64,000 bases of DNA, from contig CAVPBN010000020.1 in assembly GCA_963701815.1 (NCBI GenBank), positions 59,523 to 123,522 of the forward strand. Reading direction: 5' to 3'. A program made the translations under genes and the position numbers. Of this stretch, positions 47,396 through 57,169 are shown piece after piece (the first letter of the stretch is position 1; every line of letters starts with the position of its first letter). Source of the DNA: AP-15 sp963701815 (GTDB lineage: Bacteria; Pseudomonadota; Alphaproteobacteria; ATCC43930; CGMCC-115725). Under the pieces are notes generated by a model. That model saw only the letters and a list, made by a program, of their open reading frames with translations, searched no databases and had not been told where the DNA came from.

Positions 47396-49663
47396 ATGAA
47401 TACCCGCCCCACTCATACCACCGAAGAGGAGGCGTTGCAGTTTCACGCCGGCGGGCGCCCCGGCAAGCTCTCGATCGCACCGACGAAGCCGTTGACGACG
47501 CAGCGCGACCTGTCGCTCGCCTATTCTCCGGGCGTGGCCTTCCCCTGCCTGCGCATCCAGCAGCAGCCGAGCGCCGCGTTCGACTATACCTCGAAAGGCA
47601 ATTTCGTCGCCGTGATCTCGAACGGCACCGCCGTACTCGGTCTGGGCGATCTCGGGGCACTGGCCGCCAAGCCCGTCATGGAAGGCAAGGCAGCGTTGTT
47701 CAAGCGCTTTGCCGACATCGATTCGATCGATCTCGAAATCGACACCCGCGATGTCGACGAATTCGTCAATTGCGTGCGCTACCTGCATCCAGCCTTCGGC
47801 GGCATCAATCTCGAAGACATCAAGGCGCCGGAGTGCTTCATCATCGAGGAGCGGCTGCGGGAATTGATGGAGATCCCGGTGTTCCACGACGATCAGCACG
47901 GCACCGCGATCATCGCCGCGGCCGGTCTGATCAACGCGCTCAATCTGACCGGCCGCAGCCTCGAGCGGGCGAGGATGGTGGTCAACGGCGCCGGCGCGGC
48001 CTCGATCGCCTGCGTCGAATTGTTGAAGACGATGGGCATGCCGGCAGGAAACGTCGTCTTGTGCGACACCCGCGGCGTCATCTACCGCGGGCGCACCGAT
48101 GGCATGAACCAATGGAAATCGGCGCATGCGATCGAGACAAAGGCGCGCACCCTGAGCGAAGCGATCGAGGGCGCCAACGTCTTTTTCGGGCTGTCCGCCA
48201 AAGGTGCCGTGGACAAGGCGATGGTCCGGGCGATGGCAGACAAACCGATTATCTTTGCGATGGCCAATCCCGATCCGGAAATCACCCCCGAAGAGGTACA
48301 GGCGGTGCGCTCGGATGCAATCATCGCGACCGGCCGCTCCGACTACCCGAACCAGGTCAATAACGTCCTGGGATTCCCCTACATTTTTCGCGGCGCCCTC
48401 GATGTCCGCGCCTCGACGATCAACGACGCGATGAAGATCGCCGCGGCCGAGGCGCTGGCCAAACTGGCGCGCGAGGACGTGCCCGACGAGGTTGCCGCCG
48501 CCTATTCCGGCGAGCGTCTGACCTACGGGCCCGACTACATCATCCCGGCGCCGTTCGACCCGCGGCTGATTTGGGCAGTGCCGTCGGCGGTCGCGCAGGC
48601 GGCGATGGATTCGGGCGTCGCCCGGCGACCGATCCCCGACATGGCCGTCTATCAGCGCAGCCTGCGCGGTCGCCTCGACCCGATCGCGGCCGGTCTCGAA
48701 TTGATCTTCGCCGAGGTTCGGGCCAATCCGCGGCGCGTCGTGTTTGCCGAGGGCGAGGAAGAAAAGACAATCCGCGCGGCGCTGCAATTCGCCGGCAGCG
48801 GTTACGGCGTCCCGGTGCTGATCGGCCGCGAGGAGCGGATCAAGGCGACCATGGCGACGATGGGTCTGGCCGCGGCCGAGCGTCTCGAAATCCACAATGC
48901 CCGCCTGTCGCAGAACAACCGGCGCTACACCGATTTTCTCTACGCGAGACAGCAGCGCCAAGGGATGCTGTGGCGGGATTGTCAGCGTCAGGTGAACCTC
49001 GACCGCAACGTATTTGCCGCCTGCATGGTCGCCTGCGGCGATGCCGACGCGATGGTCAGCGGCGTTACCCGCAATTCCTTCGACGTACTCGACGAAGTCT
49101 CGCGAGTGATCGAGGTCAAGAGCGATTGCGTCATGTTCGGGCTGACGATATTGCTCGGGCGCGAGCGGCCATTGCTGCTCGCCGATACGCTGGTGCACGA
49201 GACCCCGAGCCCGGCGCAGCTTGCCGACATCGCGACGCAAGCGGCGGCAAAGGCGCGCGAGTTCGGGCTGACGCCGCGCGTGGCGCTGCTGTCCTACGCA
49301 AATTTCGGCAACCCGACGGGACCCGATTGCGAACGGGTGCGCAAGGCGGTCGCACTGTTGGACCAGCGCCGTCCGGATTTCGAATATGACGGCGAAATGA
49401 GCCCGGACGTGGCGCTGGACCCGCGGCTGATGCGTCAGCTGTACCCGTTCTGCCGGCTGGGCGGCGCCGCCAACATTCTGATCATGCCGGGCCTGAACAG
49501 CGCCAACATCACCGCAAAGCTGTTGCCGCATCTCGGGGGCGGGACGGTTGTCGGGCCATTGCTGATGGGTCTCGACCGGCCGGTGCAAATCGTCAATATC
49601 GGCGCCACGGTGTCGGAACTGGTGAACTTGGCGGCGCTGGCGGCCCACGACGCGATCGACTGA
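47396..49663 (+). CDS. maeB: NADP-dependent malic enzyme, MaeB type with phosphotransacetylase-like domain
   Basis: A 755-residue enzyme decarboxylating malate to pyruvate. Residues about 1-430 form the malic enzyme (PTKPLTTQRDLSLAYSPGVA, IPVFHDDQHGTAIIAAAGL with metal Asp, NGAGAASIACVELLK for cofactor). Residues about 440-755 form a phosphotransacetylase-like regulatory domain (RVVFAEGEEEKTIRAALQF, NPTGPDCERVRKAVALLDQ). Full length and intact. It would supply NADPH and pyruvate. GAGGAG lies 14 bases before the ATG. Confidence 0.96.
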   Translation: MNTRPTHTTEEEALQFHAGGRPGKLSIAPTKPLTTQRDLSLAYSPGVAFPCLRIQQQPSAAFDYTSKGNFVAVISNGTAVLGLGDLGALAAKPVMEGKAALFKRFADIDSIDLEIDTRDVDEFVNCVRYLHPAFGGINLEDIKAPECFIIEERLRELMEIPVFHDDQHGTAIIAAAGLINALNLTGRSLERARMVVNGAGAASIACVELLKTMGMPAGNVVLCDTRGVIYRGRTDGMNQWKSAHAIETKARTLSEAIEGANVFFGLSAKGAVDKAMVRAMADKPIIFAMANPDPEITPEEVQAVRSDAIIATGRSDYPNQVNNVLGFPYIFRGALDVRASTINDAMKIAAAEALAKLAREDVPDEVAAAYSGERLTYGPDYIIPAPFDPRLIWAVPSAVAQAAMDSGVARRPIPDMAVYQRSLRGRLDPIAAGLELIFAEVRANPRRVVFAEGEEEKTIRAALQFAGSGYGVPVLIGREERIKATMATMGLAAAERLEIHNARLSQNNRRYTDFLYARQQRQGMLWRDCQRQVNLDRNVFAACMVACGDADAMVSGVTRNSFDVLDEVSRVIEVKSDCVMFGLTILLGRERPLLLADTLVHETPSPAQLADIATQAAAKAREFGLTPRVALLSYANFGNPTGPDCERVRKAVALLDQRRPDFEYDGEMSPDVALDPRLMRQLYPFCRLGGAANILIMPGLNSANITAKLLPHLGGGTVVGPLLMGLDRPVQIVNIGATVSELVNLAALAAHDAID

Positions 49664-49698
49664 TCGCGACGCGGCCGCGCCTTTTCAGCGGCGGCGGC

Positions 49699-51162
49699 AT
49701 GATCAGGCGCTCTATCAATCGGCTGCGCCGGCTGCCGGCGGTCGCCGGCTTGGTATCTGCGCCGGGCCTGGTCGTCCTCGCCGTGTTCGCCGGGTCGCGA
49801 GTGCTCGCGGTGGAGCCGGCGCTGATCGGCGCTGCGGCGATTTTGCTGCTGAGCGCGTTGGCAGCCGGCCCTTATGCCATTGCAATGGCGAATGCCCGCG
49901 ACGCAATCGAAGCGCTCGGCGCCGACGAGTCGCCGCCCGGCGCGACACCGCTCCCGACGCCGCGCAGCCTCGGTCCGGGGGGCGGCGAATTATGGGCCGC
50001 GATCGTGCGGCTGGCGCGGGGCTGGCGCGAACGGTTCGCCGCGGCTGAGGCGAGTGCGGCGGCGGCCGACGCGGTCATCGCCGCAGTCCCGGATCCGCTG
50101 ATCCTGCTCGACGACCGGCGCCGGATCGTGCGCGCCAATGCGGCGGCCGCAGCCTTTGCCGGCACCGAAGGGGCGTCAGATCCGTTTGCCGGCGCCGGCG
50201 CGACACCGCGCGACCTCGCCGCCTTTCTGCGCAACCCGGCAGTGCTGGCGGCGGCGGATGCCGTTTTGCGCCGCGAAACCGCGCAGGTCGTCGAGTTCGC
50301 CGTCACCGCGCCGGTCGAACGGCAATGGCGCGCCCGTTTTGCCCGCATCGACCAGCCGTCTGTCGAGGGTGCCGTTGCCGTGCTGACTTTGCACGACATC
50401 ACCGAATTGAAGCGGGCCGAGCAGATGCGCGCCGACTTCATCGCCAATGCCAGCCATGAGCTGCGCACTCCGCTCGCCGCCTTGACCGGGTTTGTCGAAA
50501 CCCTGCTCGGCCCGGCGCGCGAGGACGCCGAAGCCCGCGAGCGGTTTCTGGCGATCATGCTGACGCAGGCCTCGCGCATGTCCCGCCTGGTCGAGGACCT
50601 ATTGTCGTTGTCGCGGATCGAACTCAACGAACACGTCATGCCGCGCGATCGGGTCGCGCTGGCGCCGCTCCTCGGCCACCTCGCCGAGGCGTTGCAGTTG
50701 CATGCCGCTGAGCGCGGCATGCAACTGCAACTCGATGTGCCCGACGACCTCCCGGACGTGCTCGGCGATCGCGACGAGCTGACCCAGATCTTTCAGAACC
50801 TGCTCGACAACGCGATCAAATACGGCCGTGCCGGAACCGAGGTGACGGTCGCCGCCGGGATTGCGCGGCGTCCGCCGGCGACCGGAGAGCGCGACCAGAC
50901 GAGACTTATCGCGATCACGGTGCGGGACCGCGGCGACGGCATCGCCCGCGAACACCTGGCGCGGCTGACCGAGCGGTTTTATCGGGTCGACACGGCGCGC
51001 TCGCGCGAATTGGGCGGCACCGGGCTCGGGCTGGCGATAGTCAAGCACATCGTCGCCCGCCATCGCGGCTCGCTGGAGATCGACAGCACCCGAGGGGTCG
51101 GCTCGGAGTTCACGGTCCTGTTGCGCCCGTTTTCCGAGCGCCGCGCCGGAACGCCGGCATAA
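49699..51162 (+). CDS. phoR: Phosphate regulon sensor histidine kinase PhoR
   Basis: A 487-residue membrane kinase. Two N-terminal hydrophobic segments, a PAS-like region (AAVPDPLILLDDRRRIVRANA), the HisKA box IANASHELRTPLAALTGFVE with the phosphorylated His253, and a HATPase_c domain with IFQNLLDNAIKYG, VRDRGDGIAREHLARLTERF and GGTGLGLAIVKHIVARH. Gene order with pstS directly downstream and phoB at the end of the cluster identifies it as PhoR, which controls PhoB according to phosphate supply. Confidence 0.92.
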   Translation: MIRRSINRLRRLPAVAGLVSAPGLVVLAVFAGSRVLAVEPALIGAAAILLLSALAAGPYAIAMANARDAIEALGADESPPGATPLPTPRSLGPGGGELWAAIVRLARGWRERFAAAEASAAAADAVIAAVPDPLILLDDRRRIVRANAAAAAFAGTEGASDPFAGAGATPRDLAAFLRNPAVLAAADAVLRRETAQVVEFAVTAPVERQWRARFARIDQPSVEGAVAVLTLHDITELKRAEQMRADFIANASHELRTPLAALTGFVETLLGPAREDAEARERFLAIMLTQASRMSRLVEDLLSLSRIELNEHVMPRDRVALAPLLGHLAEALQLHAAERGMQLQLDVPDDLPDVLGDRDELTQIFQNLLDNAIKYGRAGTEVTVAAGIARRPPATGERDQTRLIAITVRDRGDGIAREHLARLTERFYRVDTARSRELGGTGLGLAIVKHIVARHRGSLEIDSTRGVGSEFTVLLRPFSERRAGTPA

Positions 51163-51163
51163 A

Positions 51164-51181
51164 CTGTCATCAAAGTGCAAC
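51164..51181 (+). promoter_or_regulatory. Probable Pho box upstream of pstS
   Basis: CTGTCAT-CAAA-GTGCAAC, 75 bases before the pstS start. The left half matches the PhoB consensus CTGTCAT exactly; the right half matches loosely at the expected spacing. Its position before pstS in a pst-pho cluster supports the call. Confidence 0.5.
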
Positions 51182-51255
51182 AAAAGCATCATCGAAGCGT
51201 ATCGAACGCGGGTTAAGAGGAAGTTCGGTCTTTGGGTCCGCCTCGTCGCCTTCCG

Positions 51256-52317
51256 ATGGAGTCAATCGTGAACGCTCATCGCCTTGCCTTGCTTGGAATG
51301 GCTGCCGCCGCCGCGATCGGCTGGGGGGCGCAGGCCGCGGAAATCTCGGGCGCCGGCGCCACCTTCCCCTATCCGATCTACGCCAAATGGGCCGCGGCTT
51401 ACGCGGAAAAGACCGGCATCCGAGTTAATTACCAGTCGATCGGCTCCGGCGGCGGCATCGCGCAGATCAATGCGCGGACCGTCGATTTTGGCGCCTCCGA
51501 TATGCCGTTGAAGCCCGAAGTGCTCGAAAAGGACGGGTTGACCCAATTTCCGCCGGTAATCGGCGGCGAGGTCATGGTGGTCAATCTGCCCGGCATCAAG
51601 CCCGGCCAGATGACGCTCGACGGCCCGACGATCGCCGGCATCTATTTGGGGACGATTACCAAATGGGACGACCCCGCAATCGCCAAGCTGAACCCGGGCC
51701 TCAAACTGCCGTCGGTCGCGATCGCCGTGGTTCATCGCTCCGACGGCTCCGGTACGACCTTCATATTCACCAACTATCTCTCGAAGGTGAGCCCGGAATG
51801 GAAACAGAAGGTCGGCGAGGGCACCGCTGTCGAATGGCCGGCCGGGCTCGGCGGCAAGGGCAATGAGGGCGTTTCGGCGATCGCCTCACGGACGATAGGC
51901 GGGATCGGCTACGTCGAATTCGCCTATGCGCTGCAGAACAAGCTCACTCACACCAAAGTGATCAACAGCGAAGGCGTGGCGTTGGAGCCGAGCATCGAGG
52001 TGTTTCAGGCGGCGGCGGCCCATGCGGATTGGCAGTCCGCACCCGGCTTTTATCTGATCCTGACCAACCAGCCCGGCAAAGACACGTGGCCGATTACCGG
52101 GGCCACCTTCATCCTGATGCATAAACAGCAGACAAATCCGGAGCGGGCGAAGCAGGTGCTCGATTTTTTCGCGTGGGCCTACAAGAATGGCGCCGACATG
52201 GCGAAATCGCTCCAGTATGTCCCGATGCCGCCGAATGCGGTGGCGATCTTCATGGACAGCTGGAAGCGGATTGTCGGGCCCGGCGGCAAACCGGTGCGGG
52301 ACGGTCACGCTTCCTGA
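51256..52317 (+). CDS. pstS: Phosphate ABC transporter, periplasmic binding protein PstS
   Basis: A 353-residue secreted protein with a signal peptide (HRLALLGMAAAAAIGWGAQA, cleavage at QAAEI). The mature protein begins ISGAGATFPYPIYAKWAAAY, contains YQSIGSGGGIAQINARTVDFGASD and HRSDGSGTTFIFTNYL, which hold phosphate ligands. It captures phosphate for PstCAB. The ATG at 51256 is chosen because it puts the signal peptide near the terminus. Confidence 0.95.
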   Translation: MESIVNAHRLALLGMAAAAAIGWGAQAAEISGAGATFPYPIYAKWAAAYAEKTGIRVNYQSIGSGGGIAQINARTVDFGASDMPLKPEVLEKDGLTQFPPVIGGEVMVVNLPGIKPGQMTLDGPTIAGIYLGTITKWDDPAIAKLNPGLKLPSVAIAVVHRSDGSGTTFIFTNYLSKVSPEWKQKVGEGTAVEWPAGLGGKGNEGVSAIASRTIGGIGYVEFAYALQNKLTHTKVINSEGVALEPSIEVFQAAAAHADWQSAPGFYLILTNQPGKDTWPITGATFILMHKQQTNPERAKQVLDFFAWAYKNGADMAKSLQYVPMPPNAVAIFMDSWKRIVGPGGKPVRDGHAS

Positions 52318-52397
52318 CGCGATTGGGCGGGTGGAACGCGCGGCGGCGCCCCCTGGTCTGATCCGGCAGTCGCAGGACAACGCGCCGGAGGCGCATC

Positions 52398-53375
52398 GTG
52401 ACGGTTGAAACCGCGGGCATCGCCCGAGTCAGTGCGGAAAGGGGTCGGGCGGGCGCGATCGGCGATGCGGTCTTCCGCGCGCTGACGTTTCTGTTTGCGC
52501 TGCTCGTGCTGCTCATTCTCGGCGGGGTCATCGTTTCGTTGGTCGCCGGCGCTTGGCCGGCCTTGCGGACCTTTGGTTTCTTTTCGTTTGTCGGCACTCA
52601 AGTCTGGAACCCGGTCACGCAACAGTTCGGGGCGCTCGCCCCGATTTACGGCACCCTGGTCACCTCGGCGATCGCGATGCTGGTCGGCATTCCGGTCGCG
52701 TTCGGCGTGGCGGTGTTCATCAGCGAGATCTGCCCGATCTCGCTGAAGCGGCCATTGGCGACGATGATCGAATTGCTGGCCGCAATCCCCAGCATCATCT
52801 ATGGGATTTGGGGCCTGTTCGTCTTTGCGCCGTTCGTCCAGCAATATATCCAGCCGGCCATCATCGGCACATTAGGCGAAGTACCGGGGATCGGCGCGCT
52901 GTTTGCCGGCCCGCCGCTCGGGATCGGCATCCTGACCGCCGGATTCATTCTCGCGATCATGGTGCTGCCGTTCATCTCGTCGATCATGCGCGACGTGTTC
53001 GAAACGGTGCCGCCGATGCTGAAGGAGAGCGCCTACGGTCTCGGCGCCACGCGGGCCGAAGTCGTCTGGCAGATCGTCTTGCCCTTCACCCGTATCGGCG
53101 TCATCGGCGGCATCATGCTCGGGCTTGGCCGCGCCCTGGGCGAGACCATGGCCGTCACCTTTGTGATCGGCAACGCCCATCGCATCAGCGCCTCGATCCT
53201 GCAGCCGGGGACGACGATCTCGGCCTCGCTGGCGAACGAATTCACCGAGGCCTTTGGCGACCTTTACCGCTCGTCGCTGATCGCTCTGGGATTCATTTTG
53301 TTCATCATCACCTTCATCGTGCTGGCGCTCGCCAAAATCATGCTGTTGCGGCTGCAAAAGCTGGCGGGGAGCTGA
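52398..53375 (+). CDS. pstC: Phosphate ABC transporter permease PstC
   Basis: A 325-residue permease with six or more predicted helices, beginning with LFALLVLLILGGVIVSLVAG. The cytoplasmic coupling loop (ESAYGLGATRAEVVWQIVLP) contains the EAA-type sequence that contacts PstB. It pairs with PstA encoded four bases downstream. GAGGCGCATC-type sequence precedes the GTG start at 52398, giving VTVETAGIARVS. Confidence 0.94.
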   Translation: MTVETAGIARVSAERGRAGAIGDAVFRALTFLFALLVLLILGGVIVSLVAGAWPALRTFGFFSFVGTQVWNPVTQQFGALAPIYGTLVTSAIAMLVGIPVAFGVAVFISEICPISLKRPLATMIELLAAIPSIIYGIWGLFVFAPFVQQYIQPAIIGTLGEVPGIGALFAGPPLGIGILTAGFILAIMVLPFISSIMRDVFETVPPMLKESAYGLGATRAEVVWQIVLPFTRIGVIGGIMLGLGRALGETMAVTFVIGNAHRISASILQPGTTISASLANEFTEAFGDLYRSSLIALGFILFIITFIVLALAKIMLLRLQKLAGS

Positions 53376-53379
53376 GCCG

Positions 53380-54219
53380 ATGGATGTTTATGCCCGGCGT
53401 CGGTTTGCCAATGCGCTGGTCATGGCTTTGTCGATCGCGGCAACGGCATTTGGCGTGCTGTGGCTCGTTCTGGTGCTGTGGACCCTGGTAGTCAACGGAG
53501 TTTCGGCGATCACCCCCTCATTGTTCAGCCAGATGACGCCGCCGCCCGGCAGCAGCGGCGGGTTGCTGAACGCCATTGCCGGCAGTATCGCGATGACGTC
53601 GATCGCGACGCTGATCGGAACGCCGACGGGCATCCTCGCCGGCACCTTTCTCGCCGAATACAGCCGCGGCAGCCGGTTCGGCGAAGTCGTTCGTTTCATC
53701 AACGACATTCTGCTGAGCGCGCCGTCGATCATCGTCGGGCTGTTCGTCTACGAGGTCATGGTCCTGCCGATGGGCCATTTTTCGGCCTGGGCCGGCGCCG
53801 TTGCGCTGGCGATCATCGTTATCCCGGTAGTGGTGCGAACCACCGAGGACATGCTGAACCTGGTGCCGAACGCATTGCGCGAAGCCGCGTCGGCCCTTGG
53901 AGCGCCGAAATGGAAGGTGATCATCATGGTCTCCTACCGGGCGGCGATCCAGGGAATGCTGACCGGCGTCATGCTCGCGGTCGCGCGGATCGCCGGCGAA
54001 ACCGCCCCGTTGCTGTTCACGGCGCTGAACAACCAGTTCTGGAGCGGCGATTTCAACGCGCCGATGGCGAACCTGCCGGTCGTCATCTTCCAGTTCGCGA
54101 TGAGCCCCTACGCCGATTGGCAGGTGCTGGCCTGGGGCGGAGCATTGCTGATCACGGTAACCGTCCTATGCCTCAATATCGGCGCGCGGCTGATAGCCTC
54201 CCGGAGCACGTTCAAATGA
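53380..54219 (+). CDS. pstA: Phosphate ABC transporter permease PstA
   Basis: A 279-residue permease with helices from ALSIAATAFGVLWLVLVLW onward, GTPTGILAGTFLAEYSRGS, and the coupling loop REAASALGAPKWKVIIMVSY. It forms the membrane channel with PstC. Its stop overlaps the pstB start (ATGATG), so the two are probably translated together. Confidence 0.95.
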   Translation: MDVYARRRFANALVMALSIAATAFGVLWLVLVLWTLVVNGVSAITPSLFSQMTPPPGSSGGLLNAIAGSIAMTSIATLIGTPTGILAGTFLAEYSRGSRFGEVVRFINDILLSAPSIIVGLFVYEVMVLPMGHFSAWAGAVALAIIVIPVVVRTTEDMLNLVPNALREAASALGAPKWKVIIMVSYRAAIQGMLTGVMLAVARIAGETAPLLFTALNNQFWSGDFNAPMANLPVVIFQFAMSPYADWQVLAWGGALLITVTVLCLNIGARLIASRSTFK

Positions 54220-55046
54220 TGAGCCCGGCCTCGGTTGTCCCGATGCAGACCATGCCCCCCGCGGCGAACCAGCCGGACGCCGCCGGTTCGCCCGGCCAAA
54301 AGGTCCTGATCCGCAACGTCGAATTCTACTATGACAAGTTCAAGGCGTTGAAGAACATCAACCTGACGCTGCGCGACAGACGGGTCACCGCGTTCATCGG
54401 CCCATCGGGTTGCGGCAAGTCTACATTGCTTCGGGTGCTCAATCGCATCTACGATCTCTACCCGGGCCAGCGCGCCACCGGCGAGGTGCTGATCGACGGC
54501 GAGAACATTCTGGCGCCCGGCCGCGACCTCAATCTTCTGCGCGCCAAGATCGGCATGGTCTTCCAAAAGCCGACGCCGTTTCCGATGTCGATCCGCGACA
54601 ATGTCGCCTTCGGCATCCGGCTCTACGAAAAGCTGGGGCAATCCGAACTCGACGACCGCATCGAGCAGGCGTTGCGCCGCGCCGCGCTGTGGGACGAGGT
54701 CAAGGACAAATTGCGGCAGAGCGGGCTCGGGCTTTCCGGCGGCCAGCAGCAGCGGCTGTGCATCGCCCGGGCGGTCGCGGTGCAGCCGGAAGTCCTGCTG
54801 CTCGACGAACCGGCCTCGGCGCTCGACCCGATCTCTACGCAGCGCATCGAGGAGTTGATCGCCGAGCTGAAATCCGATTACTGCATCGCCATCGTCACCC
54901 ACAATATGCAGCAGGCGGCGCGCAGCTCCGACTACACCGCCTTTATGTATATGGGCGAACTGATCGAATTCGACGAGACCGAGCGGATCTTCACGCACCC
55001 GAAAGAGCGGCGTACCGAGGATTACATTACCGGCCGCTTCGGCTGA
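54216..55046 (+). CDS. pstB: Phosphate ABC transporter ATP-binding protein PstB
   Basis: A 276-residue ATPase. Walker A GPSGCGKSTLLRVLNRIYDL, Q-loop MVFQKPTPFPMSI, signature LSGGQQQRLCIARA, Walker B VLLLDEPASALDP and the switch His in IVTHNMQQA. A roughly 30-residue N-terminal extension (MSPASVVPMQTMPPAANQPD) precedes the conserved part. Drives phosphate uptake through PstCA. Confidence 0.97.
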   Translation: MMSPASVVPMQTMPPAANQPDAAGSPGQKVLIRNVEFYYDKFKALKNINLTLRDRRVTAFIGPSGCGKSTLLRVLNRIYDLYPGQRATGEVLIDGENILAPGRDLNLLRAKIGMVFQKPTPFPMSIRDNVAFGIRLYEKLGQSELDDRIEQALRRAALWDEVKDKLRQSGLGLSGGQQQRLCIARAVAVQPEVLLLDEPASALDPISTQRIEELIAELKSDYCIAIVTHNMQQAARSSDYTAFMYMGELIEFDETERIFTHPKERRTEDYITGRFG

Positions 55047-55065
55047 GCCGGCGGAGGGTTTGCCT

Positions 55066-55788
55066 ATGTCGTCCGAGCATATGATAAAGGGCTACGACGA
55101 GGAATTGCACAAGCTCAACAATACGATCACCGAAATGGGCGGGCTGGCCGAGAGCCAGCTGACCGCGGCGATCGAGGCGGTGATGGAACGCGACAGCGAC
55201 CTCGCCGCCAGCGTCGTCGAAGGCGATGCCCAGGTCGATCAGCTGCAGCGCGATCTCGACAATCTGGCATTGCGGCTGCTGGCATTGCGCCAGCCGGTGG
55301 CGCGCGACCTGCGCGAGGTGTTCGCCGCCTTGAAGATCGCCAGCGACCTCGAACGGATCTGCGACTACGCGGCCAATGTCGCCAAGCGCGCAATCGCGTT
55401 GAACCAGGCGCCGCCGGCGCAGCCGGTCCATGCCCTTCCGCGGATGGCGCAATTGGCGCTGCTGCTGGTCAAGGACGTGATCGACGCCTATGTCGCCCAC
55501 GACGCCGACAAGGCGTATTCGGTGTGGATGCGCGACGAAGAACTCGATGAGATGTATGCCAGCCTGTTCCGCGAACTGTTGACTTACATGATGGAGGACC
55601 CGCGCAACATCGGAAGCTCGACCCATCTGTTGTTCATGGCTAAGAACATAGAGCGGATCGGCGATCATGCCACCAATATTGCCGAGGACCTTTACTATCT
55701 GGTGCATGGGACGCCGCTGACGCAAAAGCGGCCGAAGGGCGATAATTCGATCATCGAGGCGGCGCTGCCGGGGCGGGCGGGCCTGTGA
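55066..55788 (+). CDS. phoU: Phosphate regulon accessory protein PhoU
   Basis: A 240-residue all-helical protein with two PhoU repeats, each with an acidic metal-binding helix (LEREYN-like FAALKIASDLERICDYAANVAK; LFMAKNIERIGDHATNIAEDL). It links PstB with PhoR and dampens PhoB activation when phosphate is plentiful. The start at 55066 (MSSEHMIKGYDEELHKLNN) follows GGAGGG. Its stop overlaps the phoB GTG. Confidence 0.95.
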   Translation: MSSEHMIKGYDEELHKLNNTITEMGGLAESQLTAAIEAVMERDSDLAASVVEGDAQVDQLQRDLDNLALRLLALRQPVARDLREVFAALKIASDLERICDYAANVAKRAIALNQAPPAQPVHALPRMAQLALLLVKDVIDAYVAHDADKAYSVWMRDEELDEMYASLFRELLTYMMEDPRNIGSSTHLLFMAKNIERIGDHATNIAEDLYYLVHGTPLTQKRPKGDNSIIEAALPGRAGL

Positions 55789-56480
55789 GCAAGCCGCTGG
55801 TGCTGATCGTCGAAGACGAAGCGCCGCTGGTTACCTTGTTGCGCTATAACCTCGAAAAGGAAGGTTTCCAGGTCTGCGAAGCCGGCGACGGAGAGGAGGC
55901 GCTGGTGCAGATCGCCGAGCGCAAGCCCGACATCGTCCTGCTCGATTGGATGCTGCCGCTCGTCTCGGGGATCGAGGTCTGCCGCCAGATCCGCCGTTCG
56001 CCGCAGACCCGCAGCCTGCCGGTGGTCATGTTGACTGCGCGCGGCGAGGAGGTCGACCGGGTGCGCGGTCTGAACAGCGGCGCCGACGATTACATCGCCA
56101 AGCCGTTCAGCGTACGCGAGCTGACCGCTCGGCTGCGCGCGGTGATCCGGCGCGCGCAGCCGAATGCTGGCGAGGAGACGTTGCAGTTTTCGGATGTTTC
56201 GGTCGATGTTGCGGCGCACCGCGTGAGCCGCGCCGGCCGCCCGGTCCACCTCGGTCCGACCGAATTCCGCCTGTTGCTGTATCTGATGCGGCACCGGGGC
56301 CGGGTATTTTCGCGCGAACAGCTGCTCGATGCAGTGTGGGGTCACGATGTCTATGTCGAGGCTCGCACCGTCGACGTCCATATCCGCCGGCTGCGCAAGG
56401 CGCTGAACGCAGAGGGCGAAGTCGACATCGTGCGCACGGTGCGCTCCGCCGGCTACGCGCTCGACCGCGCCGATCGCTAG
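55785..56480 (+). CDS. phoB: Phosphate regulon response regulator PhoB
   Basis: A 231-residue OmpR-type regulator. The receiver domain has VLIVEDEAPL, the phosphoacceptor Asp54 in IVLLDWMLP, and LTARGEE with the switch residue and the KPFS lysine. The DNA-binding winged helix has VHLGPTEFRLLLYLMRHRGRVFSREQLLDAVWG and a C-terminal VDVHIRRLRKALN. The GTG start overlaps the phoU stop. It would bind the Pho box upstream of pstS. Confidence 0.96.
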   Translation: MSKPLVLIVEDEAPLVTLLRYNLEKEGFQVCEAGDGEEALVQIAERKPDIVLLDWMLPLVSGIEVCRQIRRSPQTRSLPVVMLTARGEEVDRVRGLNSGADDYIAKPFSVRELTARLRAVIRRAQPNAGEETLQFSDVSVDVAAHRVSRAGRPVHLGPTEFRLLLYLMRHRGRVFSREQLLDAVWGHDVYVEARTVDVHIRRLRKALNAEGEVDIVRTVRSAGYALDRADR

Positions 56481-56575
56481 CCCGGATTGACGCGGGGGGT
56501 CGAGCCCGCCCGGCCCGGCCTTCCGATGCCCTAACGCCGCAGCGAAGCGCACCGCCGGGGTGCGGCGAGCGCCGA

Positions 56576-57013
56576 TCAGCGTTGTTGCGTGTAGGCGCGG
56601 CCGGGCGGGTAGGTCTGGTGCTTGGGCAGGTCGGGGTCGAGGCGGTCCCAGGGCTGCGCGCTTTTGACGAAAATGTCGGCCTCGGGGCGGAATTCGCTCG
56701 GGTCGTCGAGGCTGCCGACCCGCAATCCGACGATGTCCGGGCGGGCCGAAACGCGGATAAACAGCGGGCAGCCGCATTCCGGGCAAAACGCCCGCGTCAC
56801 CGCGTTGCCGGCGTCGCTCATGCTGACATACAGCTTGGGTTCGCCGTTGGTGATGCGAAACCCGGCAGCGGGCACCCGCATCGCCGCGATGTAGGCGCTG
56901 CCGCTCTGGTGCTGGCAGTCGCGGCAGTGGCACAGCAGCGAAAACAGCGGTTCGCCGAGCAACTCATAGCGCACCGCTCCGCACAGACAGCCGCCCACTC
57001 TCGATTCCGTCAT
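56576..57013 (-). CDS. GFA/Mss4-like zinc-binding protein
   Basis: A 145-residue protein of the GFA (DUF636) family named after glutathione-dependent formaldehyde-activating enzyme. Zinc ligands are visible in GGCLCGAVRYE, LLCHCRDCQHQSGSAY and FCPECGCPLF. Most members have no proven activity. It is divergent from the F420-type oxidoreductase at 57170, with 156 bases between them, and need not belong to the F420 set. Confidence 0.85.
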   Translation of the reverse strand: MTESRVGGCLCGAVRYELLGEPLFSLLCHCRDCQHQSGSAYIAAMRVPAAGFRITNGEPKLYVSMSDAGNAVTRAFCPECGCPLFIRVSARPDIVGLRVGSLDDPSEFRPEADIFVKSAQPWDRLDPDLPKHQTYPPGRAYTQQR

Positions 57014-57169
57014 AGGACTTCTCCTTGTTTGGGGATCATCGGGTCATCGTGCTCCGCCCGGCCCCGGGGCTTGGAGCGGCGCGAAGGAGACCACCCATAT
57101 TCCTCCCGAGCCAAATCGGTTCGGGACTGCTACCGTGCTGCCGGGATCATCGTGCGTTGGGAGGACCAT

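Noticed and set aside
47264..49648. Very long antisense open frame (794 codons) opposite maeB
   Set aside because: High GC with strong third-position bias leaves long open antisense frames. It shows no family motif, while maeB is complete on the other strand.
56576..57013. GFA protein as part of the F420 operon
   Set aside because: It is on the opposite strand and its family has no known link to F420.
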